From assembly GCA_002726655.1 (NCBI GenBank), contig PBRP01000081.1, positions 1 through 34,682 of the forward strand: a stretch of 34,682 bases of DNA. Reading direction: 5' to 3'. The notes beneath the pieces were generated by a model. That model was not told where the DNA came from and did no database searches. It saw only the letters and a program-made list of their open reading frames with translations. Source of the DNA: Gammaproteobacteria bacterium. Lineage in GTDB: Bacteria; Pseudomonadota; Gammaproteobacteria; Pseudomonadales; Azotimanducaceae. Position numbers and translations under genes: made by a program. Shown in pieces: positions 16,161 to 23,488 of this stretch (position 1 is the first letter of the stretch; each line of letters starts with the position of its first letter).

Positions 16161-17642
16161 ATGCCGAGTATCGATAAGAACTGGGACGTCATCGTCGTCG
16201 GATCCGGGTTGGGCGGACTTTCCGCGGCAGCACAACTCGCCAAATCAGGAAAGAAAGTACTGGTACTGGAGAAGCATGTGTTTGCGGGTGGGTACGCTCA
16301 TCACTTTCCTCGCCGTGTTCGCGGAACCAGGATCCTGTATGACTTCGATGTTGCCCTGCATCAGACCGGAAACTTGAAACCGGATCGCAACAGCTACAAA
16401 CGATTTAAGGAACTGGGCGTGCTGGACAAGCTGGAACTCAGGGAGTTCGACATAGCCTACCGCACTATTGGCCCGGATCACGATTTCGAGGTTCCTGCAG
16501 CAGCAGATGACTATCAGGAAAAGCTCATAGCCACCTATCCTCATGAAGCTAAAGGGGTTACGGACCTGTTTGAGACATTCCGTCGTATAGAGGCAGGTGG
16601 AGCAGAATTGTCTCCCGAAGCGATTGCCGCACTTGATTTGAGCCTCGCTGAACTCGTCGATCAACACAATATACGGGATGAAAGGGTCGAAGCCATTATC
16701 TGCACCCTGTGGGGATATCTTGGTTCTATTCCATCCCGCTTATCAGCCTTCCTATTTGCGCAATTGTGGTGCTCCTATCACCTGGGCGGTTGCTTCTATT
16801 TCAAAGGCGGTGGTCAGTCACTGTCCGACGCGTTTGTAGAAATTATCGAAGAGAATGGCGGCAAGGTACGTCGCAGAAACGAAGTCGAAAGCATCCTGAC
16901 CAATAGTAATGGCGCTATTACGGGTGTTGAGACTAAAAAGGGGATGACCTATCTCGCGTCCCAGGTCATCAGCAATGCATCTGTCCCGTTGACCTTCAAC
17001 AAGCTGCTCGATAAAAAGGAGTTGGGTGAAGCTGAGCGTGCGCTTGATAAGACGCTCCCGGTTGCAGTTTCGATCAGCCAGGCCTACATCGGTATCCGGG
17101 GTGATGCGAGTAAGTTGGGTCTTGCCGACAGGGGACGGTTCTGTGAAACCGGATATGACTATGACGCCCAGTGGGAAGCGATCAAGAAGGGTGACTTCAG
17201 GAATACAGATTGCCTGCTGGGCAACCACAATCTGGCTGACCCGGGCCATCATCCCAAGGGGCGCTCCATTTTACATGTGACCCAGATGAGCAACGGCGCG
17301 CTCTGGATGGACCTGGACAAGAAAATCTACAGGGAGCGAAAAAGCGAACTTCAGGAGTTTCTTATTGACCGTCTTGCCGATGCCATCCCGGACGTGAGGG
17401 ACAGGATAGAAGTCTGTGAGGTTGGTACGCCGCATACCATGGCTCGATATACGTCCAACCCACAGGGTTCAATCTATGGCTATGCCTCCGAAAAAGGCAG
17501 TCATACGATTCACCGACCGGCACCGCGAACGAGTGTGTCGGGTTTATACCTGGCCGGAGCCTGGACCTTCCCCGGGCCTGGATTCGAAGGCGCAATGGCT
17601 TCAGGTTTCAACACTGCCAAGGAAATCCTACAGGATGCCTGA
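16161..17642 (+). CDS. FAD-dependent NAD(P)/phytoene desaturase-like oxidoreductase
   Basis: The 493-residue protein starts with a dinucleotide-binding fold, VVGSGLGGLSAAAQLAKSG (12-30), then EKHVFAGGYAHHFPR, and ends with LYLAGAWTFPGPGFEGAMASGFNTA, the FAD-binding C-terminus of the CrtI / retinol saturase (COG1233) group. Such enzymes desaturate, saturate or isomerise carotenoid- or retinoid-like polyenes, but many bacterial members have unknown substrates. No other carotenoid gene is near, so a pigment role is unlikely from context. It is preceded by a strong ribosome-binding site and overlaps the MFS gene by 8 nt. Confidence 0.85.
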   Translation: MPSIDKNWDVIVVGSGLGGLSAAAQLAKSGKKVLVLEKHVFAGGYAHHFPRRVRGTRILYDFDVALHQTGNLKPDRNSYKRFKELGVLDKLELREFDIAYRTIGPDHDFEVPAAADDYQEKLIATYPHEAKGVTDLFETFRRIEAGGAELSPEAIAALDLSLAELVDQHNIRDERVEAIICTLWGYLGSIPSRLSAFLFAQLWCSYHLGGCFYFKGGGQSLSDAFVEIIEENGGKVRRRNEVESILTNSNGAITGVETKKGMTYLASQVISNASVPLTFNKLLDKKELGEAERALDKTLPVAVSISQAYIGIRGDASKLGLADRGRFCETGYDYDAQWEAIKKGDFRNTDCLLGNHNLADPGHHPKGRSILHVTQMSNGALWMDLDKKIYRERKSELQEFLIDRLADAIPDVRDRIEVCEVGTPHTMARYTSNPQGSIYGYASEKGSHTIHRPAPRTSVSGLYLAGAWTFPGPGFEGAMASGFNTAKEILQDA

Positions 17643-18987
17643 AGGCGATACTGAGCTAGTAGGTAAGGTTCCTGGCTGGTACCGGTACGCAAGGTTTCTT
17701 GGTCGCGCACCAGATCTAACTGATCGACAATGGCGCATGCTGGGGTTGGTAGCAGGCGTTTCCTTTTTTGAAATGTATGACCTGCACCTCCTTTCTTTGA
17801 ATCTGGCCCATATCCAGGCTGAATTGGCGATAGCAGAAGGAGATCTGGGGTTTCTTGGATCCATTATCAGGTCAGGATCGCTGTTTTCTGTATTGATCAC
17901 ATTGGCAGCTGATCGATTTGGGCGAAAACCAATGCTCTTGTTCACGGTTCTTGCCCACACACTCTTTACGGGAGCAACGGCATTCGCCCCCAGTGTTGAA
18001 GCCTTTGTCGTACTGCAGTTTTTTGCCAGGGCATTTGCCACGGCAGAAGTTCTGATTGCCATTGTTGTGATTGCAGAGGAATTTCCACCTGAGAAGCGAG
18101 GGTGGGGTATCGGTGCTCTAGCTGCCATACAGGCGTGTGGGGCAGGTTTGGCATCACTGTTGTTCTCCATAGTGGACATCCTGCCTTATGGTTGGCGAAG
18201 CCTGTATCTTGTTGGGTTGGTTCCCCTGGTCCTGATGGCCTATTGGCGGCGCTCAATGCCTGAAACCTTGTTGTACGAATCGACTCAATTGTCCCAAAAT
18301 CATGGGCGAAAGGAAGAATCAGTCTGGATACCGGTAGTGTATTTGATTAATCATTCATCTGGTAAGTTACTTGCCATCTGCAGTGTCGTATTCTTTTTCA
18401 CCATCGGTGCAAGTAGCGCCAGCTTCTTTGCGCCCAAGTACTTGCAGGATGTACATGCCTGGAGCCCAGCCAGTGTGGCCATCCTTATGGCGCTGGGAGG
18501 TGCGTTTGGCATTGTAGGCAACCCCCTTGCCGGGTGGTTGAGTGACCGGCTTGGGCGACGACCGGTATCTTCAGGTTTCTCTGTCGGGTTTCTGATTATT
18601 GCCTGCGTTTTCTATGGGTCCGTTGGTATGTTTGTTCCCTTTTTGTGGATTATTTTCCTTTTCTTCCTGATGGGAACAGACGTGACCATCGCATCATACG
18701 GCAGTGAATTATTCCCTACACGAGCGAGATCGACAGCCACTGGTATCCGCGGACTTGTTGCAACCCTTAGCGGTGCCATTGGTCTGGCAGCCGTGTCCGG
18801 GCTTTACACAGTCGTCGGTTCTATCTGGCATGCGATTATGATTCTGTGTGGAATTGGGTTTGTGGTGCCGGTAATACTGTATCTGTTTTTCCCTGAAACA
18901 GCGGGTCGTCCCTTAGACGATATTGCCCCGGATGAAGAGGTGTCAGGTCGCAACAGCCTGATCGCAGGTGAACAATGGCAAGACTAA
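17635..18987 (+). CDS. MFS transporter, metabolite:H+ symporter type
   Basis: The start at 17635 (MPEGDTELVG) overlaps the upstream stop and gives 450 residues; the frame is open further upstream but only as an out-of-frame shadow of the oxidoreductase. Twelve membrane segments are apparent. The MFS signature between TM2 and TM3 reads ADRFGRKPMLL, and the second-half copy reads SDRLGRRPVSS. FFEMYDLHLLSLNLA in TM1 and LFPTRARSTATGI near TM10 fit the sugar/organic-acid:H+ symporter group. It probably imports the substrate handled by the neighbouring enzymes. The tetR start lies inside its 3' end by 13 nt. Confidence 0.9.
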   Translation: MPEGDTELVGKVPGWYRYARFLGRAPDLTDRQWRMLGLVAGVSFFEMYDLHLLSLNLAHIQAELAIAEGDLGFLGSIIRSGSLFSVLITLAADRFGRKPMLLFTVLAHTLFTGATAFAPSVEAFVVLQFFARAFATAEVLIAIVVIAEEFPPEKRGWGIGALAAIQACGAGLASLLFSIVDILPYGWRSLYLVGLVPLVLMAYWRRSMPETLLYESTQLSQNHGRKEESVWIPVVYLINHSSGKLLAICSVVFFFTIGASSASFFAPKYLQDVHAWSPASVAILMALGGAFGIVGNPLAGWLSDRLGRRPVSSGFSVGFLIIACVFYGSVGMFVPFLWIIFLFFLMGTDVTIASYGSELFPTRARSTATGIRGLVATLSGAIGLAAVSGLYTVVGSIWHAIMILCGIGFVVPVILYLFFPETAGRPLDDIAPDEEVSGRNSLIAGEQWQD

Positions 18988-19595
18988 AGCTGACGCAGGA
19001 GCAGATCACAGAATTCAAACAGCAACTTGTCTCGACTGCTACGAGTCTATTTGTAGATACTGGCTACGCAGGCGTCACCATGCGGGCAATCGCAAAGGAA
19101 CTTGGTTGCAGCCCAATGAAGGCATACCGATATTTTGGCGATAAGGATGAGATTTATGCGATGGTCAGGACGGCCGCGTATCAATCCTTCGCTGAATCAC
19201 AACAGATCGCATACTTTTCCAGGGACAATACATTGGAAAGACTGGTGCAACTTGGTTTGGCCTACTTCCACTATGCAACTGAAAACCCAGATCAATACCG
19301 GCTAATGTTTGAGCTATCCCAGCCGGACCCGGTTGATTATCCGCAACTCCAGGAAGCCGAGAACGCTTCGATGAAGCCATTGCACACGAGCGTCGCGGAA
19401 CTCATTAGTGAGGGAATTTTCCTGGATGACCCTGCTGCGGAAATTCAAACGCACGTGATCTGGTCTGCAGTTCATGGCGTGGTGTCGCTCAACCTTGCGG
19501 GAAAACTTAGTAAACGAGTTGACACTGCAGAGGTCGAGCGGGCAATTATGGATATCTTGTTTTCAGGGCTGGCAGCCAGCTCCAGAACTGTCTAA
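18975..19595 (+). CDS. TetR-family regulator with WHG-type C-terminal domain
   Basis: The 206-residue protein has an N-terminal helix-turn-helix at about 15-60 (FVDTGYAGVTMRAIAKELG then AYRYFGDKDEIYAMV). The C-terminal ligand domain carries a W-x-x-V-H-G-V-V-S-L sequence typical of the WHG group of TetR regulators. It overlaps the MFS gene by 13 nt, so it is translated as part of the oxidoreductase-MFS-tetR unit and likely represses that unit in response to the imported compound. The palindromes at 15987-15997 and 16080-16092 are candidate binding sites. Its 3' end overlaps convergent apaH by 4 nt. Confidence 0.88.
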   Translation: MARLKLTQEQITEFKQQLVSTATSLFVDTGYAGVTMRAIAKELGCSPMKAYRYFGDKDEIYAMVRTAAYQSFAESQQIAYFSRDNTLERLVQLGLAYFHYATENPDQYRLMFELSQPDPVDYPQLQEAENASMKPLHTSVAELISEGIFLDDPAAEIQTHVIWSAVHGVVSLNLAGKLSKRVDTAEVERAIMDILFSGLAASSRTV

Positions 19596-20416
19596 TGAGA
19601 ACTATCTGACGGGATTTGATTTGCAGGTGTTGAAAAAAACTGGTTGTCCTCGATGCAAAAGGCTGTGAGATTTCTACCCCAGACACAGCCTGTATCCAGG
19701 GCAATGGCGGATTCATTGTTGGTAAGGCCTTCTAAAGCAGCCCAATGGCCAAACAGAATGCGCTGAAATGCCTGGGTGGGTCGCATTAGATCGAACCAGG
19801 GAGAAAACCCTGCGGGCACCTCACTGCCTTTATGGGTGAGTTCGAGTTTCCCATTCAGGGTGACATAGCGCATCCTGGTGAAGTAGTTGGTTATTATGCG
19901 AAGCCGGTCCTGGCCGGCAAGATTGTCTCGCCACTCCTCTGGCTCATTGCCATACATCCCCTTCAGAAAGGCAGTGTAGTCTTCACTCTGCAGAGCGGTT
20001 TCAACTTCCCTCGCTCGCGCAAGGCAGGTATCAAGGTTCCACATGGGCGGGATACCCGCATGTACCATGACAGTTCCTGATTCCTGATCGGCGTGTATCA
20101 GGGGTTGGCTACGAATCCAGTCAACGATTTCTGGCAGCCTCGGACTTGCCAGCAGGTCTGTGACGGTATCGCTCGGGTGAGGGGCACGGTGACCTGACGC
20201 GAGAGCCAAAAAATGCAGATCGTGGTTCCCGAGAACCACCGTTACCTGCTTCTGCGACATTATGAAATCAAGGGATTCAAGGTTCTTTGGACCGCGATTG
20301 ATCAGATCGCCGACAAACCAGAGGCGATCAGCAGAAGCGTCGTAGTTGACCATATCAAGCAGCCGCTCAAGCTCATCAAAACAGCCCTGAATATCTCCAA
20401 AAACGTAGGTTCTCAT
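19592..20416 (-). CDS. apaH: Symmetrical diadenosine tetraphosphatase
   Basis: ApaH hydrolyses Ap4A to two ADP and removes NpnN caps from RNA 5' ends. The 274-residue product has the phosphoprotein-phosphatase metal motifs GDIQG (7-11), GDLINRGP (36-43) and GNHDLH (63-68), and the C-terminal FGHWAALEG and ALDTGCVWG. GDIQG in place of GDxHG occurs in Pseudomonas ApaH from memory, so it is not a sign of inactivity. Its start overlaps the end of rsmA by 4 nt, matching the lptD-surA-pdxA-rsmA-apaH order of E. coli (without apaG). Confidence 0.96.
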   Translation of the reverse strand: MRTYVFGDIQGCFDELERLLDMVNYDASADRLWFVGDLINRGPKNLESLDFIMSQKQVTVVLGNHDLHFLALASGHRAPHPSDTVTDLLASPRLPEIVDWIRSQPLIHADQESGTVMVHAGIPPMWNLDTCLARAREVETALQSEDYTAFLKGMYGNEPEEWRDNLAGQDRLRIITNYFTRMRYVTLNGKLELTHKGSEVPAGFSPWFDLMRPTQAFQRILFGHWAALEGLTNNESAIALDTGCVWGRNLTAFCIEDNQFFSTPANQIPSDSSH

Positions 20417-21180
20417 TTGTTGCTCAGGTAATTGGCACAGCGTACATAGTCATCCGGGCTGAGGTTTTCCGGCCGGAGGCCCGTATCAATGTTGAGACGC
20501 TGTAAATCTTCACCGGAAAGATGAGATGCCAAAGCGTTGCGTACGGTTTTCCGCCTCTTACTGAAAGCAGCAACGAGTATTTGACCCAGGAGTTCGAGAT
20601 CGTTTGCGACCAGGGTGGGGTTTCGTCTTGGTGTCAGCCTGATCAAAGCTGACTCTACTTTTGGTCTCGGGGTGAAAGCACTTGATGGGATCTGGAACAA
20701 TTTTTCTGCATCGCAGTGGTACTGGCTCATGATTGAGAGGCGGCCGTAGTTCTTGCTTGATGGCTGGGCGGTGATCCTGTCGACGACCTCCAGCTGCAAC
20801 ATGAATGTCAGGTCTTCAATACGTTCACTATGGCTGAACAGTTTGAAGAGCAACGGGGTTGAAATATTGTATGGGAGGTTCCCAACGATCCTGATCGGCG
20901 CGGGCGAGCGCAGTCTGCTAAAGTCAAATTTCAGGATATCTTCGGAATAGATTGTGACCCCTGGGTATAAGGTTTCAAGCCGCTCAACTAGATCCCTGTC
21001 AATTTCAACCAGGTCAAGGTGACATGATCCAACCAGCAGGTTAGTGATTGCGCCCCGTCCGGGGCCAATTTCGAGAATGTGATCTGTTGGCGCAGGATTG
21101 ATGGCAGAGACTATCTGCTGGATGATGTTTGCATCCGTCAGGAAGTTCTGGCCGAAACGTTTCCGAGAACGTATAGCCAA
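20413..21180 (-). CDS. rsmA: 16S rRNA (adenine1518/1519-N6) dimethyltransferase
   Basis: RsmA (KsgA) dimethylates two adjacent adenines near the 3' end of 16S rRNA. The 255 residues show KRFGQNFLTD (7-16), the SAM-binding motif LEIGPGRGAITNLL (36-49) and the catalytic NLPYNIST (101-108). The helical C-terminal domain with FSKRRKTVRNAL is intact. It lies 6 nt downstream of pdxA and overlaps apaH, so it is part of one polycistronic unit. Confidence 0.97.
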   Translation of the reverse strand: MAIRSRKRFGQNFLTDANIIQQIVSAINPAPTDHILEIGPGRGAITNLLVGSCHLDLVEIDRDLVERLETLYPGVTIYSEDILKFDFSRLRSPAPIRIVGNLPYNISTPLLFKLFSHSERIEDLTFMLQLEVVDRITAQPSSKNYGRLSIMSQYHCDAEKLFQIPSSAFTPRPKVESALIRLTPRRNPTLVANDLELLGQILVAAFSKRRKTVRNALASHLSGEDLQRLNIDTGLRPENLSPDDYVRCANYLSNK

Positions 21181-21186
21181 TTTATG

Positions 21187-22218
21187 CTAGCTCGCTTCCG
21201 GCACCGACATTTCATTCTCCTTCTGAAATGTTCGGGCTAATCGGGCAGCGCATTCGATCGCGCCCTTGAGGCTTTTACAGTCACCTTTCCCAGTACCTGC
21301 AAGGTCAAGTGCCGTGCCGTGATCCACAGAGGTTCTAATGACAGGTAACCCCAAGGTGACGTTGACTGCTTCGCCGAAGCCCTGGTGTTTTAGCACAGGC
21401 AACCCCTGGTCATGGTACATGACGAGAACTGCATCCGTAGTCGCTAACCTGTGTTCGGTGAAAGCCGTGTCTGCGGGGACGGGTCCCTCTATCTGAAGCC
21501 CGGTTTTCGATAGTTCTGCCAGAACTGGAATAATGACTTCAGTTTCCTCTGTACCCAGGTGGCCGCCTTCTCCCGCATGGGGGTTTAATCCACAGACCAG
21601 CAATCGAGGCTGATCAATCCCGAATTTGGTTTCCAGTTCTGCCATCGTGATTTGAATTACTTGCCTGAGGCTCTGTCGATTGATGGCATCGGGTACTGCA
21701 CGTAATGGCAGGTGAGTAGTGGCGAGGGCGATCTTCAGGCTGTCACTGACAAACATCATCACCACATCAGGGGTCCCGGTTTCTTTTGCGAGCCACTCGG
21801 TGTGGCCGCTGAATACTATCCCAGCATCGTTGATAACCGCCTTGTTCACAGGTCCTGTGACCATTGCCTGTAGGCTGCCAGCCTGACAGAGAGCAAGCGC
21901 CGAACTGAGACACGCCATCACGTAGGGCGCGTTAGCAGGATCGAGTCTCGCCACCTCGCAAGTCGTTTGCAGGGGAATGGGGAAATAGTTGAGTTTGTCC
22001 GAAACAAACTCTTTGGTGGTGGACCAGTCATTCAAAGTGATGTCTACTCCTAACAATCTGGCTCGTTCGCGGAGCAGGTCCGGGTCTGCAAAATATATCG
22101 GCTGGATCTCGCCACTGAAATTGCTATATGACTGGACGCACAATTCGGGTCCAATACCAGCTGGCTCTCCTGGTGTGACAGCGAGCCTGACGGGTTGGTT
22201 AGCTTCGTATCTCGACAA
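21187..22218 (-). CDS. pdxA: 4-hydroxythreonine-4-phosphate dehydrogenase
   Basis: PdxA oxidises 4-phosphohydroxy-L-threonine in pyridoxal phosphate synthesis. The 343-residue protein begins VRLAVTPGEPAGIGPEL and has MVTGPVNKAVI. Metal-binding histidines are His139 (SGHTEWLA), His214 (LNPHAGEGG) and His269 (MYHDQGLPVLK). The end GTALDLAGTG matches the substrate phosphate site. Its start lies 20 nt inside the 3' end of surA, so translation is coupled. The surA-pdxA-rsmA order is widely conserved. Confidence 0.97.
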   Translation of the reverse strand: MSRYEANQPVRLAVTPGEPAGIGPELCVQSYSNFSGEIQPIYFADPDLLRERARLLGVDITLNDWSTTKEFVSDKLNYFPIPLQTTCEVARLDPANAPYVMACLSSALALCQAGSLQAMVTGPVNKAVINDAGIVFSGHTEWLAKETGTPDVVMMFVSDSLKIALATTHLPLRAVPDAINRQSLRQVIQITMAELETKFGIDQPRLLVCGLNPHAGEGGHLGTEETEVIIPVLAELSKTGLQIEGPVPADTAFTEHRLATTDAVLVMYHDQGLPVLKHQGFGEAVNVTLGLPVIRTSVDHGTALDLAGTGKGDCKSLKGAIECAARLARTFQKENEMSVPEAS

Positions 22219-23488
22219 AGGCCTCTTCCCTAATTTCCCTTAACCAGGCTTCAAGCTCTTCATCAAACATCTGGTTACGAAGATAATTCTCGGCCTGCCT
22301 CTGCTTGAACCGCTCGCTGAAATCCTCAACTCTTCTGCCAGTGACTTCAAGGAAGTGATACCCATGTTCGGTTCGAAACACTGGGCTAACCTTGTTGAGA
22401 TCTAAAGTGTTCATCATTTCTTCGAATTTGGGGACAAATACTCCCGCCCTGCTCCAACCAAGGTCACCCCCACTTAGGGCTGAGCCCGGATCATCAGAAT
22501 GAAGTTTTGCAATTTCGTCAAATGCACGTCCCTCTACGACTTCTTCCTGCAGACTTTCTGCAAGTTCCCGTGCTTCTTCATTTGTCCTGATTTCGGAGGG
22601 TCGAACCAGTACGTGACGCACCCTCGTTTGCTCTACATTGCCTTCTGCTTTTGCTCCACGTTTTTGTATCAGCTTTATCAGGTGATAGCCGCTGCCGCTC
22701 TTAATAGGGCCGCGTACTTCACCTATTTCCATTTCCTGGGCTACATCTGAGAACATGGTTGGTAGCTGACCTGGTTTTCGCCATCCAAGATCCCCACCTT
22801 CAAGGGCATTCTTACCGGCAGATCTTTCAACTGCCAGGCTCTGGAAATCTGCCCCTTCGTCTAGTCGTTTACGAACTGCATCTGCTTGCTGTTTAACTGC
22901 TGCTATCTGTTTTGCGTTGGCATCGGCCGGGTTAGGCAGAAGTATATGTGCCACGCGATACTCATCCGCAGTAATTACACCGCCGACTTCAGTATCGAGA
23001 AAATTCTTGATCTGTTGTTCTGAGATTCGAATTCGGTTCCGCATGATACCTTGCTGAAGTCTATTCATCTTCAGTTCGCGTCGGATCTGATCCCGCATTT
23101 CGGGGTAACTGATGCCATCCTGTTCAATAGCCTGCCGGAACTGGGTCAGGTTGAGTCCATTCTGGGCGGAAATACTCTGTAGCGCCTCGTTTAGCTCAGC
23201 GTCGCTGACCCTTATACCGCGACGATCAGCCATTTGGATCTGAAGACTCTCTACGACCAGTCGTTCAATAACCTGTGCGGTCAGCACATCGTCGGCGGGA
23301 AGGGTCCCGTTCGGTGAGTTCGATATCTGCGTTTTAATTGCCTTTGTGCGTGCCTTGACTTCTGACTGCATGATAACGTCAGAATCGACAATTACGGCGA
23401 TTTGATCCAACAGGATCAGCGCGGGATAACAGGCAATTGAACTGCTCAACAGGATAATGCCGGTGACTAATAACACTAGATGTTTCAT
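22199..23488 (-). CDS. surA: Periplasmic peptidyl-prolyl isomerase / outer membrane protein chaperone SurA
   Basis: SurA escorts unfolded outer-membrane proteins, including LptD, across the periplasm to the BAM complex. The 429-residue product has an N-terminal signal sequence (about 1-23), a SurA N-terminal chaperone domain (about 27-170), two parvulin (PPIC) domains (about 178-275 and 289-388, with the paired GGDLGWRKPGQLP and GGDLGWSRAG motifs) and a short C-terminal helix. It starts one base inside the lptD stop codon. Two intact parvulin domains give the usual layout. Confidence 0.97.
   Translation of the reverse strand: MKHLVLLVTGIILLSSSIACYPALILLDQIAVIVDSDVIMQSEVKARTKAIKTQISNSPNGTLPADDVLTAQVIERLVVESLQIQMADRRGIRVSDAELNEALQSISAQNGLNLTQFRQAIEQDGISYPEMRDQIRRELKMNRLQQGIMRNRIRISEQQIKNFLDTEVGGVITADEYRVAHILLPNPADANAKQIAAVKQQADAVRKRLDEGADFQSLAVERSAGKNALEGGDLGWRKPGQLPTMFSDVAQEMEIGEVRGPIKSGSGYHLIKLIQKRGAKAEGNVEQTRVRHVLVRPSEIRTNEEARELAESLQEEVVEGRAFDEIAKLHSDDPGSALSGGDLGWSRAGVFVPKFEEMMNTLDLNKVSPVFRTEHGYHFLEVTGRRVEDFSERFKQRQAENYLRNQMFDEELEAWLREIREEAFVEIRS

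Noticed and set aside
19592-20416. ApaH inactive because GDxHG reads GDIQG
   Set aside because: GD[IL]QG is, from memory, usual in Pseudomonas-type ApaH, and all other metal motifs are intact.
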